This document shows, one piece after another, positions 7,534 to 17,592 of a DNA stretch of 64,000 nt. The translations under genes were made by a program, and so were the position numbers. This DNA is from JAMXLO01 sp963794185 (GTDB taxonomy: Bacteria; Pseudomonadota; Alphaproteobacteria; Acetobacterales; Acetobacteraceae). Location of the stretch: NCBI GenBank assembly GCA_963794185.1, contig CAWCDM010000103.1, forward strand, positions 1 through 64,000, in the 5' to 3' direction. How positions within the stretch are numbered: position 1 is the first letter of the stretch; every line of letters begins with the position of its first letter. Under the pieces are notes generated by a model. That model was not told the DNA's origin. It did no database searches and saw only the letters and a program-made list of their open reading frames with translations.

Positions 7534-9369
7534 TCAGAACATCGGCAACAACCAGGGCACAAGCAGGACACTGACGATCAGGACGACAAGGGCGAACGGC
7601 GCCCCGACGCGGACGAAATCCCCGAATGCATAGTTGCCTGGACCAACCACGAGCGTGTTCACGGGAGACGAGATCGGGGTCATGAAAGCAGTTGATGCTG
7701 CCAATGCCACGATCATCGCGAATGGATATGGCGAGGCCTGGAGATCACCGGCGATCGCGAGCGCGACCGGGGCCATCAGCACCGCCGTTGCCGTGTTCGA
7801 GATGAACAGGCCCAGCAGTGCCGTTATGACGAACAGCATCGCCAGCACCAGGCGCGGTCCGGCGCCACCGACCAGGGCGACCATCCCGTCAGCCGCCAGA
7901 TCGACACCACCGGTCCGTTGCAGCGCGACCGAAAACGGCATCATCCCGACGATCAGTATCAGACTCTTCCAACTGATCGACCGATAGGCGCTGTTGAGAT
8001 CGACGCAGCCAAATAGGCCCATCAGCAGACAGCCAAGCAGGGCGGCCTGCACGTTCGGGACAAGACCGCTGACCATCAACCCGACGACGAGCGCGAGCGT
8101 CGCCAACGCGTGGGGCGCTTTGCTCGCGGCCGGTAGAGCCTCGTCCAGCTCGTTGGGCATGCTGAGCACAACCATGTCGCCGCCCTCAGCGTGCAGGCGC
8201 CTGATATCCGCCCAGAATCCGACGAGCAGCAGCGTGTCGCCGATCCTGAGCCGTTCGTTGAGCAGGCCATGGCCGTGCACCGCGCGCCCGCGCCGCAGGC
8301 CGATCACGGTCAGGCCGTGTTCCCCCCGAACCCTGGCCTCGAGCACGGTCTGGTCGATCAGCGTCGACTCGGCAGGAACAATAGCCTCCACCATGCCGAT
8401 CTCGTGCCGAGCATCGGTGAAGTAGCCGCCGTCATCGCCGAGCGGCAGGACATCGACCGCGAATTTTTGGCGGAGTGATTCGGTCTCGATCTCCGGCGCG
8501 AGGACGTCCACGTACAACACGTCGTCGGTCTGCAATTCCGTCTGTGCGACGGGGCGTATCATCTCGGTGCCCAGTCGAAGGCGCCGAACGATGGCCACGA
8601 GGTTCACGCCGGCCGCCCGCAGTGACAGCTCTTCGAGACGCTTTCCCACCAGCGGTGATTCGGATGTGACGCGAACGCGGTATTCCCGGTCGGCCAGACG
8701 ATACTGTTCGATCCATGTTTCCAGGCTCGGGCGTCGGCTGGCCACGACCGGATCGTCTTCTCCCGCGGCCAGCATTTTGCGCGCGAAGACCATGTAGACG
8801 ATCCCCAGCACCAGCACCGGCAGCCCGAACGGCGTGAAGCTGAAGAACCGAAATCCCTCCATGCCGTGGCGCGCGAGTTCCGCGTTCACCACAAGGTTGG
8901 GTGCCGTCGCCACGAGCGTCAGCATGCCGCTGATCAACGCCGCGACGCTCAGCGGCATCATCAGCCGGCTCGGCGCCGTGCCTGTATTGCGGCAGATGCG
9001 CAGCACCACCGGGATGAAGATCGCGACGACCGCGGTCGAGCTCATCAGGGCGCCAAGCCCTCCCACCACCAGCATCAGCAGCACAAGGAGGCGTGTCTCG
9101 CTGGCTCCCGCCGACGCGTTCAGCCAGTCGCCGAGCCGTCTGGCGACGCCCGTCCGTACCAATCCTTCACCGATCACGAACAGCGCCGCGATCAGCACGA
9201 TGTTGGAGTCGCTGAAACCGGCGAGGGCCTCATTCATGGTGATGATGCCGGTGAACGGCATCACCGCGATCATGATCAGCGCCACGGCATCCATGCGGGG
9301 CCGGCCGACAACGAACATCGCGATCGCGGCGACGAGCAGAAGAAGGATGACTGCGAGATCCGTGGTCAT
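7534..9369 (-). CDS. SLC13/DASS-type anion carrier with two TrkA-C domains
   Basis: A 611-residue inner-membrane transporter. Hydrophobic helices fill roughly residues 1-200 and 395-611. Between them is a hydrophilic insert holding two TrkA-C (RCK-C) regulatory domains (about 225-300 and 310-385; ESPLVGKRLEELSLRAAGVN and RIGDTLLLVGFW mark them). The repeated helix-pin signatures SSTAVVAIFIPVVLRI and SNTATAVLMAPVALAI, each followed by a TAPNLVVNAE or SSPVNTLVVGPG loop, are those of SLC13 sodium/dicarboxylate or sulfate carriers. The ATG at 9369 (GGGGAA 8 bases upstream) is preferred over 9387. It is divergent from the M20 peptidase. Substrate cannot be read from sequence; a C4-dicarboxylate or inorganic anion is likely. 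Confidence 0.9.
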   Translation of the reverse strand: MTTDLAVILLLLVAAIAMFVVGRPRMDAVALIMIAVMPFTGIITMNEALAGFSDSNIVLIAALFVIGEGLVRTGVARRLGDWLNASAGASETRLLVLLMLVVGGLGALMSSTAVVAIFIPVVLRICRNTGTAPSRLMMPLSVAALISGMLTLVATAPNLVVNAELARHGMEGFRFFSFTPFGLPVLVLGIVYMVFARKMLAAGEDDPVVASRRPSLETWIEQYRLADREYRVRVTSESPLVGKRLEELSLRAAGVNLVAIVRRLRLGTEMIRPVAQTELQTDDVLYVDVLAPEIETESLRQKFAVDVLPLGDDGGYFTDARHEIGMVEAIVPAESTLIDQTVLEARVRGEHGLTVIGLRRGRAVHGHGLLNERLRIGDTLLLVGFWADIRRLHAEGGDMVVLSMPNELDEALPAASKAPHALATLALVVGLMVSGLVPNVQAALLGCLLMGLFGCVDLNSAYRSISWKSLILIVGMMPFSVALQRTGGVDLAADGMVALVGGAGPRLVLAMLFVITALLGLFISNTATAVLMAPVALAIAGDLQASPYPFAMIVALAASTAFMTPISSPVNTLVVGPGNYAFGDFVRVGAPFALVVLIVSVLLVPWLLPMF

Positions 9370-9670
9370 GGTGGATTCCCCATGCACAGGTAGAAGACTG
9401 CCAGCGCCGCAGACAGTCGATGCGGGGGGTACCGCATGTCGGCCTGCTGTTGGAACAGCATTGTCGGCGGCGGCTCGTTGGCGATGGCGGTGTAAACGCC
9501 ATGTTCGCGGCGACAGACATGAGCCCAGAGTCCCAGCATCATGCCCTGCGTCCCAATTGTCCGATAACGCGCGCGACCCCCCGATGATTCAAGAATGGGA
9601 CATTCGGCGAAAACTTGCATGTCGGCAATGCGGCGCTTATCAAATAGGCAGTTTAGGGGGAGTTTCTGCC

Positions 9671-11077
9671 ATGGTCGCCAGCTCGAATGCTGTGGTCGAT
9701 GCCGTGCTCGCGCAGGTGGATCAGGACCTGGATCACGCGCGCGGACGTCTGTTCGATCTGCTGCGCATTCCCAGCATCAGCACCCAGCCCGTGCATGAGC
9801 AGGACGTTCGGCATGCGGCTGAGTGGCTCCGCGACCAGCTTGCGGGGCTTGGGTTCAAGGTCGCAATCAAGCCGACTGCCGGGCATCCCGTGGTGCTTGG
9901 GCATTATCCCGGACCCACCGGCACGAAGGCGCCGCGCATCCTGTTCTACGGACATTACGACGTGCAGCCGCCGGATCCGCTGGAACTCTGGAACAGCCCG
10001 CCCTTCGAGCCGCAGATCGTGGAGGGTCCGCATGGTCCTCGACTGGTTGCGCGCGGCGCCGTCGACGACAAGGGACAGTTGATGATGTTCGTCGAGGCAC
10101 TGCGCGCCTGGAAACAGGTTGGCGGCGGCATTCCCGCCCCCGTGACCATGGTGCTGGAAGGCGAGGAGGAAATCGGCAGCCCCAATCTCGAACCGTTCCT
10201 CGTTGCCAACAAGGCCTCTCTCGCCGCCGACTTCGCACTCATCAGCGACACCAATATGTGGGACATCGCCACGCCCGGCGTCACCACGCGGCTGCGCGGG
10301 ATGTGCAACTGCGAAATCACCCTGAAGGGTCCCGGGCTCGACCTGCATTCCGGACTGTTCGGTGGTTCCGCGCTCAATCCGATCAACGCACTGGCGCGCA
10401 TCCTGGGCGATATGCACGACGAACAGGGCCGGATACAGCTTCCGGGTTTCTACGACGCGGTAAAGCCGATCACGGCGGAGCAACAGGCGGAGTGGCGGGC
10501 GCTCGGCTTCGATGAGGGGGCGTTTCTGCGCGGCATCGGTCTGTCCGCCCCAAGCGGTGAGCACGGACTGCCGGCGCTGCAGCGCATATGGGCGCGGCCC
10601 ACGGCGGACATCAACGGAATGTGGGGGGGCTACACGGGGCCGGGCAGCAAGACGATCATTCCGTCCGAAGCGTCGGCCAAGGTTTCTTTCCGACTGGTGC
10701 CTGATCAGGACGCGCAGGCAGTCTTCGAGTCGTTCCAGCGCTTCGTCGCCGAACGGTTGCCACCGGGTGCGCAGGTCTCATATCAGGCTTTCGGCATGTC
10801 GCCCGGCATGGAGATCGCAACCGATACGCCCTGGGTGAAGGCGGCGCGCGCCGCGCTTCGGCAGGAATATGGGCGACCTGCTGTCATGATCGGCAGCGGC
10901 GGATCGATCCCAGTGGTCGAACAGATCAAGCGAACGCTCAACATCGATACGCTGATGATGGGCTTCGGACTGGACGACGACCAGATCCACAGCCCCAACG
11001 AGAAATTCGAGATGCTTTGCTTCCACAAGGGGACGCGATCGCACGCGATCCTGCTGGGCAAACTCGCGGCGGATTGA
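9671..11077 (+). CDS. M20 family dipeptidase
   Basis: A 468-residue zinc metallopeptidase of the M20/carnosinase group with no signal peptide, hence cytoplasmic. The ATG at 9671 has GGGGGAG nine bases upstream. Metal ligands and catalytic residues are in LFYGHYDVQPP (His, Asp), RGAVDDKGQL (bridging Asp), EGEEEIGSP (general base Glu and ligand) and a C-terminal His in DDQIHSPNEKF. The lid/dimerisation domain sits at about 215-390. Members cleave dipeptides or N-acyl amino acids. Its place beside an AbgT-type transporter recalls the abgAB-abgT arrangement, in which peptidase subunits split p-aminobenzoyl-glutamate; that specific substrate is inference. Confidence 0.92.
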   Translation: MVASSNAVVDAVLAQVDQDLDHARGRLFDLLRIPSISTQPVHEQDVRHAAEWLRDQLAGLGFKVAIKPTAGHPVVLGHYPGPTGTKAPRILFYGHYDVQPPDPLELWNSPPFEPQIVEGPHGPRLVARGAVDDKGQLMMFVEALRAWKQVGGGIPAPVTMVLEGEEEIGSPNLEPFLVANKASLAADFALISDTNMWDIATPGVTTRLRGMCNCEITLKGPGLDLHSGLFGGSALNPINALARILGDMHDEQGRIQLPGFYDAVKPITAEQQAEWRALGFDEGAFLRGIGLSAPSGEHGLPALQRIWARPTADINGMWGGYTGPGSKTIIPSEASAKVSFRLVPDQDAQAVFESFQRFVAERLPPGAQVSYQAFGMSPGMEIATDTPWVKAARAALRQEYGRPAVMIGSGGSIPVVEQIKRTLNIDTLMMGFGLDDDQIHSPNEKFEMLCFHKGTRSHAILLGKLAAD

Positions 11078-11181
11078 CAGCGAGGCGGCTGCCGGAAGCG
11101 GCTGTCGCTGCCGACTTCGCAGTCATGGCGTGCGGGGGTGCTGTGCCGGATATATCGTGTGGGCTGGGTTAGCCCGCCGCC

Positions 11182-11793
11182 TCAGACGATCTCTGGGCCG
11201 GCCACCAAGGCCTTCCATTGGTTGAACCGACCACCGGCGTCGCGATCGACGAACCACGCCTGATAGTCGAGGTCCGGGTGGCGAAACGCGAGTTCCTCCT
11301 TCAGCCTTTTCGCGTCGGCCAGATGCGCCGCCAGTTCCAGCTTCGGGTCGTCCAGCACGCGCTGGCCATAGGCGATCCCGAGCGCACCGCAATTGCCGTG
11401 GTCCACCGCGATCAGGGCGGTGATTCCGTGCAACTGCACCGACGCACCGATATTGTCCCAGAACGTCGTCTCCCAGCCGGCAAATGCGGGCGCCACCACG
11501 CCAACCGCTGCGCCCGCGACGGTGAACTGGCTGTACTTGCCATCCAGACCAATCGCATGGCTGCCCGGCGCCGGTCCGTTCATCCACATGGCGATCGGTG
11601 ACTGGGTGCGCGGGTCAACGCAGGACAGCAACATTGCTCGATATTCCTTTCCCTGCGTCCGCCCAACGACGGGAGCCAGCGTGAGGCCAATCCCGGCGGC
11701 CGCAGCCAGGCGCAGGAATCCTCGTCGCTGCAGAGCATGCCGATGAGATGGCGCAGCGTGACAGGAACAGGAGACAGTCTGGAATGTGCTCAA
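11182..11793 (-). CDS. Exported beta-carbonic anhydrase-like protein
   Basis: A 203-residue protein with a twin-arginine-type leader (HALQRRGFLRLAAAAGIGLTLAP, seen at about 18-41, preceded by a Cys/His-rich tail). The mature part has the beta-carbonic anhydrase zinc and catalytic residues: C-x-D-x-R in LLSCVDPRTQSP and H-x2-C in AVDHGNCGALG. This predicts CO2/bicarbonate interconversion, or another zinc function, in the periplasm. The domain is short (about 160 residues) and lacks some usual beta-CA helices, so it may be one of the divergent CA-like proteins. It lies between the M20 peptidase and a second SLC13 carrier, on the same strand as the carriers. Confidence 0.8.
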   Translation of the reverse strand: MSTFQTVSCSCHAAPSHRHALQRRGFLRLAAAAGIGLTLAPVVGRTQGKEYRAMLLSCVDPRTQSPIAMWMNGPAPGSHAIGLDGKYSQFTVAGAAVGVVAPAFAGWETTFWDNIGASVQLHGITALIAVDHGNCGALGIAYGQRVLDDPKLELAAHLADAKRLKEELAFRHPDLDYQAWFVDRDAGGRFNQWKALVAGPEIV

Positions 11794-11895
11794 GGTCGGA
11801 TTCCTAATCGTTCACGAAGGCGATCATGGTCACGCGATTCTCGCTGGCGCCCCACCGCGTACCTGCTTCCGGTAGCACGGCCATCGGTCCGCTTG

Positions 11896-13708
11896 TCAAA
11901 ACCTCCAGAACACCGGGACGAGGAATTCCGCGACCACGAAGAACAGCAGCAGCAACGGCAGCCCGAGCTTCCAGTAGTCCCCGAAACGGTAGCCGCCAGG
12001 GCCCATCACCATCAGGTTGACCGGTGTTGCGACCGGGGTAAGGAACGCGGCCGCCGATGCCACCGTGACGCTCATCAGCACGGGCCGTGGGGACACGCCG
12101 ATCTCGTGCGCAGCCGCCACCGCGATCGGGATGATGATGAGCGCTGTCGCCGTGTTGCTGATGAGCTGACCGAGAATTGCCGTCAGCACGAACAGCCCCG
12201 CAAGCAGCGCATAGGGACCCGCGTCGCCGACCAGACGCACCAGAGTCTCCGCCATCATGTTCGCCGCACCACTTTTGGACATGGCGGTGGAAAGCGGGAT
12301 CATGGCGCCGACCAGAATCACCGTAGTCCAATTGATGGAGCGGTAAGCCTGTTCGACCGTGACCACGCGCAGCAGGACCATAGCACAGGCGGCGAGCAGG
12401 CCGGTGATCGCCGATGGAACCGCGCCGGTCGCAAGCAGCAGCACCATCCCGAGCAGCACCGCAATCGCCGTCTTTGCCCTGGCCCCCATCGGAACCGCCT
12501 GCCGGCGAACGAGTTCCGGCGAGTCGACGACCAGTACATCGGGATCGTCGAGGTGATCGTCGAGCGCCTGCCAGGTCCCCTGAAGCAGCAGTGTATCACC
12601 CGCAGCCAGCACGGTTTCGTCCGGCCCCTGGTCCTCGTCCCTGCGCTGCACCGCGAGGATGACCAGATCGCCGCTCGGCGTGACCATGCCAGGAAACACC
12701 GACTGCCCGATCATGCCGGAGCGCGGCGGGATCACGACTTCTGCCAGGCCGGAGCTACGGTTGAACAGTGTCTGTGCGACATCGGTGGGTGCGTCCTCCG
12801 TCCGGAAGGCCAGCAGCTTGTCGGACGCCAGACTGCCGACGGTTTCCGCCTCGCCCCGCACGATTAGGATATCGCCCTCGGCGAGCGTGGGGCGCCGGAC
12901 CCGACCGCTGCCGTCGCCGGCCTGGATGGCGACCATGGTCAGCCCCGCATAGTCCGCCAGGTCGACGGCGCTTGGCGACGCGCCGACATACGGGGAACGT
13001 GCCCGTAAGCGGAGTTGGAACAGCCCGTCGTCCAGGCGGTACTGCTCGACAAGTGTCCGGGCGTGCCTGCTGAGGTCGAGCGGGAGCGTCCGCCCACTGC
13101 GCTCCGGCAGCAGCCGCTGTCCGAACAGCACGACGATCAGGATCGTTCCGAATACCAGGGGGATGCCGGCAAGGGCGAACGAGAAGAAACCGAACGGCGG
13201 CAGTCCTGCCTCCGTCGCTGCTTCCGACACCAGCACGTTCACGGGCGTACCGGTGAGTGCCAGCAGCGATCCGGAATGCGCCGCGAACACAAGCGGCATG
13301 AGCAGCTGCGAGGGAGCGCGACCGAGGCGGATCGCCATCACGACAACCACCGGCAGCAGTGCCGCGACCGCTCCGTTGACGCTGATCAATGCGGTGAGCA
13401 CGGCAACCAGGGTCATCATGAGGACGAGCAGCCGCACGCGGCTTTCTCCCGCCTGGGCGATCAATCCCTGTCCCGCCCATGCCGTCACGCCGGTCGCGTC
13501 GAGGCCCGCACTGACGACGAACAGCGACGCGATGAAGATGACGGCCGGGTCGCCGAGTCCGCCGAGCGACTCCATGGAGATTGAGCACGCCGGTGAAATA
13601 CAGCGCGAGCGCCGTGCCAAGTGCGACGAGCACGACCGGAATCGCATTCCAGACGAACAGAACCACGATCGCGACGACGATCGCGAAGGTGATCGTGATG
13701 TGGCTCAT
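11896..13708 (-). pseudogene. Second SLC13-type carrier with TrkA-C domains, one frameshift
   Basis: The reconstructed product is about 600 residues. The N-terminus (MSHITITFAIVVAIVVLFVWNAIP, start 13708) runs in frame to GVLNLHG. After one surplus base near 13573 the frame resumes at SLGGLGDPAVIFIASLFVVSAG and stays open to the stop. The second part has the same architecture as the SLC13 carrier at 7.5-9.4 kb: two TrkA-C domains (about 210-380) flanked by membrane blocks, with SVNGAVAALLPVVVVM and SNTATALIIIPIAVAA signatures. Everything past the lesion is well conserved, so either the break is very recent or the base is an assembly error. Probably an anion/dicarboxylate importer. Confidence 0.85.
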
Positions 13709-13809
13709 GCTGCCCGCCCCACGCGCGTCATCGCAATCCTTCCCCGCCGCGCCGGATGCCGGCTAATCGAGCGGTACCAAACAGGCTGGCTCCCCTTCGC
13801 GGCCTGTCG

Positions 13810-15345
13810 TTACACGCCAAGCGGGATTCCCAGAAGGTACCAAAGAACCAGGAATACAGTCCACACGACATACAGTATGGCAGCATAGGGCAGCATCATC
13901 GCAACGACTGTACCCACGCCCGCTTCCTTGTCGTATTTCTGGGCGAATATGACGATCATGCCAAAATAGGCCATCAATGGCGTAATGACATTCGCCGGCG
14001 AGTCGCCCACCCGATAGGCCGCCAGCACGACCTCCGGTCCGACATTCAGCTTCAGGAACAGCGGCACGAAGATCGGCGCGAGAATGGCCCATTTGGCGAT
14101 TGCGGCGGGGATGATCAGATCGACCACGGCGGTGATGACGACGAAGACGATCAGCAGCGTAAGCGATCCGAGGTTTGCATTCTCGATGACGTCGGCCAGC
14201 CGAACGGCGGCAATTGTCGCGAGATTGCTGTAGTTGAAGTGGGCGAGGAATTGGCTGATCACCAGGAACAGGAAGAGCAGGCCGCCCAGGCCGGCAAAGG
14301 TCTTGGTGATCGCGGCGATCGCTTCCGTCAGACTGTTGATGGTTCCGGCGCCTTTGCCGTAGGCGAACCCGGTGACGAGGAACAGCAGCATGATCAGAAC
14401 GATCAGGCTGTTCATCAGGGGCGAGTCGCCGATCAGCGCGCCCGTCTCGGCATTGCGCAGCGGAGCGCCCGGAGGCAGCGCCAGCAACGCGATGACGATG
14501 ACGATGCCGATCAGCCCGTAGAGTGCGAACCGCAATCCCCGCGCCTCTTCGACGGATGTTCCCGCGCTTTCCTCGGTCGGCCGTTCTCCATGGTATTCGC
14601 CAAGCCGAGGCTCAACCACCCGTTCCGTGATCACGGTGCAGACGACGCAGAGCAGAATGCTCGACACGATGGAAAAGTACAGATTCGCAGTCACATAGAT
14701 GGAGGATCCTGGATTGAGCAGGTGGACGGCGTCGTTGGTGATTTCGGTCAGCACGCCGTCGACCGGTGTGATGATCAGGTTCACGCCGAACACTGCAGCA
14801 ACGCCCGCGAATGCCGCCGCGAGTCCCGCAATCGGATGCCTGCCCAGACTGAGGAAGGCGGCGGCTCCCAATGGGATCAGGACCAGGTAGCCGGCGTCGG
14901 ACGCGACGCTGGACAGCACGCCCATCGCAACGATGATGAAGGTGATCGCCCTGCGGGGGGCCACGATCACGATCTTGCGGATCAGCGCGCCGATCAGACC
15001 GGCCTCTTCCGCAAGGCCCACGCCCACCATGGCCACGAGGATGATGCCGACCGGGCCAAAGCCCAGGAAATTGCTGACGACCGACGTGATGATGAACCGG
15101 ATTCCCGCCACCGTCAGCAGGCTGTTGACGACCGCTGTCGCCTCGACAGCCTTATGGGTGTGCGGATCGATGACCTGATAGGTGACGCTCGTTCCCAGCA
15201 GATAGAAGATATGCGACAGCACGATGACGACGGCTGACATCAGCAGGAAAATGACGGCGGGATGCGGAACCTTGTTGCCCACGATCTCGACGCCGTCGAG
15301 CAGCTTTTGCAGGAACGTCTTGTTTGCCACATTGGTTTGACTCAT
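13810..15345 (-). CDS. abgT: AbgT family transporter
   Basis: A 511-residue polytopic membrane protein recognisable throughout as AbgT: an N-terminal LLDGVEIVGNKVPHPAVIF segment, the conserved GFGPVGIILVAMVGVGLAEE region, PRRAITFIIV, and the C-terminal GDSPANVITPLMAYFGMI helix hairpin. Known members import p-aminobenzoyl-glutamate (E. coli AbgT) or export sulfonamides (MtrF, YdaH). With an M20 peptidase 4 kb away, import of an acyl-glutamate for hydrolysis and folate salvage is plausible. It lies upstream of the frameshifted SLC13 gene on the same strand, with a 101-base gap. Confidence 0.93.
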   Translation of the reverse strand: MSQTNVANKTFLQKLLDGVEIVGNKVPHPAVIFLLMSAVVIVLSHIFYLLGTSVTYQVIDPHTHKAVEATAVVNSLLTVAGIRFIITSVVSNFLGFGPVGIILVAMVGVGLAEEAGLIGALIRKIVIVAPRRAITFIIVAMGVLSSVASDAGYLVLIPLGAAAFLSLGRHPIAGLAAAFAGVAAVFGVNLIITPVDGVLTEITNDAVHLLNPGSSIYVTANLYFSIVSSILLCVVCTVITERVVEPRLGEYHGERPTEESAGTSVEEARGLRFALYGLIGIVIVIALLALPPGAPLRNAETGALIGDSPLMNSLIVLIMLLFLVTGFAYGKGAGTINSLTEAIAAITKTFAGLGGLLFLFLVISQFLAHFNYSNLATIAAVRLADVIENANLGSLTLLIVFVVITAVVDLIIPAAIAKWAILAPIFVPLFLKLNVGPEVVLAAYRVGDSPANVITPLMAYFGMIVIFAQKYDKEAGVGTVVAMMLPYAAILYVVWTVFLVLWYLLGIPLGV

Positions 15346-15568
15346 CGGCCGCCCCCTCCGACAACCCGCCAGGTAGACCTGTTATGCGGTTGCCTTGCGT
15401 TGTAAGGGCGGGCCCGACAGCCCACCCGCTTCAGGTTCCCGACGACAACGTCGCCCGGTTTCTCTCGAAAGCACAAGGCTATCCAGTGCGGTCTCCCGGA
15501 TGCCAAGGTTGCGCACCCGTCACGGCGAAGCGGTATTTGGCGATCCAGGACAACCCGCACCGTCACCT

Positions 15569-17233
15569 TTAGAACCGTGCGACTGCGGCTGCCAGGATGC
15601 GGTTCGCGACTCCGAGGCCGGAGCCCGCCGTGCCCGCCGCCGCCGATCCGCCGAAAAGGTCGCGCCGGGTGAAGACATATTCGGCACCGACGTCGAGCCA
15701 GCCGGTGCCGAACACCCCATCCCGCACTTCCGCAAACGGGCTCCAGATCAGGTTGACGAAGACCTGCTGCATGTCCCGGTTCAGCGCCAGGGCTGACACG
15801 GAGCCTGGTGTGAAGTTGAGCGCATAGGACGGGTAGTCTTCACGCGAATACGCGTACGTGATGTTGCTGCGCAACTGCGTCGTCCAGAAGCGGCGATAGG
15901 CCGCAATCACGCCGTAGGTGGGCAGTGGGTTGACGCTGAAGCTGGTGAGAGTGCCCGGCAGGCCGATGTTCGACAGCGCGTCCTGGCCCGAGGTGTTGCC
16001 GGCGAAATAGCGCCCGATGCCCTGCCCGTAATAGACCATGCCCATGATCGTGTCGGGGCCGAATGCCTCCGACAGCCACCGCATCGGCACGTTCGCGTGC
16101 AGGGCGATGCCCCAGCCGACCGCGTTCCGGGTGAGTGCCGGCGGCGCGAGCGCGGTGCCCGATGTGCGAACGCTGAGTTCCCGCACCATGGCGCGCATGT
16201 CGGTCACGAGCCCGTTGTTACGATACGTCAGCCGGCCGAGCAGGTCGGGAACGGAATCGAATGCAGGGGTGGGGCTCCCGGTGACACTGGAATCAGTGCT
16301 GAACACGCTGTTTGCCGTGGTGAACTGCGTATCCGGCGACTCGAGCGAGATCTGGCCGGTCAGTCCGGGGGCCAGCAATGCGGTCGCGCGCACCTGTGCC
16401 TGGCGGATGAAGGACTGGTTGAGGTTGGTCGCGTCGATCAGGGTCTCGAAGACACCCTCGTTCCAAAGGCTGTTGGCCTGGCCGATCAGAACGCGGAACT
16501 GTTCCGTGCCGAGCTCGGCCCAGGCCTGCCGCAGTCGGAACACCGCGTTGCTGGAGGTCGGCGAGCCGCCGCCGAAATCGCCCTCGATGCGTATTTCGAG
16601 CGTGCCCCAGCCGGTCAGCGTGCGCGAGTCCATGCCGATCCGGCTGAATCGCGCCGTCATGCCGAAGTCGCCGCCCTGCTGGTCGGCGGCGCTGTTGTTG
16701 AGCGGAATGGTCTGCGCAGTCGGTGCGTCGGTCTGGTTGCGCGCGTTGAGGTCGGTCCAGCCCGAAAGCTTCGCGAATCCGTAGACGCGCAACTGGCTGT
16801 CGGTGCCAGGAATGCGAATGGCGAGACCCGGCAGGTCGGCCCGCAGTGCATCGTTGCCCTCGCCGTCGTACTGGCTGCCCATCGGCTCCGGCGGCAACAG
16901 TCCGGGAATGTTCGGATCGATCCACGATGGGATGGGCTCGGTCTTCGCCACGGCGGTCGCGGCCGGGGCTGGGGCGGCGGCGACCGCCGGGCGCGCGGGG
17001 GCGGGAGCGGCCGTTGGCGCAGGCGCTGCCACTGCCACCGGAGGCGTCCCACCGCGACGCGTCTGGGCGGCCGGTGGCTTGGTCGCCTGCTGACGGCTTT
17101 CGAGTTCGTCCACCCGGCGCTGCAACGCGTCGATCTTCCGCATCAGGTCCTCGATCGAGGGCTGCTGCGCCAGGGCGGAGCCCGCGAGTATCGTGGCACC
17201 GAGGACACCACCAACGAGTCGGAAGCTGTGCAC
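15569..17233 (-). CDS. DcaP-like outer-membrane porin
   Basis: A 554-residue protein with a Sec signal peptide (to about residue 22, SALAQ). A short coiled-coil trimerisation segment (DLMRKIDALQRRVDELESRQ) and a Pro/Ala-rich spacer (about 55-110) follow, then a beta-barrel domain that starts with LRVYGFAKLSGW and ends in a terminal Phe, the outer-membrane assembly signal. The LYGFxxL/DxN pattern and coiled-coil trimer design match DcaP porins, which in Acinetobacter pass dicarboxylic acids. A role in supplying organic anions to the SLC13 and AbgT carriers just downstream on the same strand is inferred from position. Confidence 0.82.
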   Translation of the reverse strand: MHSFRLVGGVLGATILAGSALAQQPSIEDLMRKIDALQRRVDELESRQQATKPPAAQTRRGGTPPVAVAAPAPTAAPAPARPAVAAAPAPAATAVAKTEPIPSWIDPNIPGLLPPEPMGSQYDGEGNDALRADLPGLAIRIPGTDSQLRVYGFAKLSGWTDLNARNQTDAPTAQTIPLNNSAADQQGGDFGMTARFSRIGMDSRTLTGWGTLEIRIEGDFGGGSPTSSNAVFRLRQAWAELGTEQFRVLIGQANSLWNEGVFETLIDATNLNQSFIRQAQVRATALLAPGLTGQISLESPDTQFTTANSVFSTDSSVTGSPTPAFDSVPDLLGRLTYRNNGLVTDMRAMVRELSVRTSGTALAPPALTRNAVGWGIALHANVPMRWLSEAFGPDTIMGMVYYGQGIGRYFAGNTSGQDALSNIGLPGTLTSFSVNPLPTYGVIAAYRRFWTTQLRSNITYAYSREDYPSYALNFTPGSVSALALNRDMQQVFVNLIWSPFAEVRDGVFGTGWLDVGAEYVFTRRDLFGGSAAAGTAGSGLGVANRILAAAVARF

Positions 17234-17592
17234 GTTTCCCCCGCGATCAGCCTTGCAACACGCGACACTTCACCGGGGTCTCATGCGCTCCGATACAGAG
17301 GCGAACCCGGGATAGGTGCCGCCGCTTTCAGTCACGCGCGTCACGCTCTATCGGGCGTTGGCGTTGAAAGCGCACTGATGCCATACACGACTTATTGGAG
17401 TCGCATGAAGGACTCTAGTCAGGTCAGCACACTCTTGGCGTGGTATAGGTGTCCCAGAACCATGCTGGACGTCCCAAATGCCGTCGCGCGGCGCAGGCGC
17501 AATCGGCCCCCGACGGCATGTGAAGTCTGTACACAAACTGAACCGACTCGGGCTGACACGCAACGGCGGCACAATACCGTTGATCGTCGAGG
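17234..17592. other. Intergenic; no gene supported
   Basis: A 359-base stretch between the porin start and the stop of a minus-strand lipoprotein. It should contain the porin promoter. Short open frames on both strands look random and I recognise no repeat, RNA or operator in it. Confidence 0.5.

Noticed and set aside
13756..15237. A 493-codon plus-strand open frame opposite the AbgT gene.
   Set aside because: An acidic, Asp/His/Gln-rich shadow product typical of antisense to a membrane protein; no ribosome site or recognisable domain.
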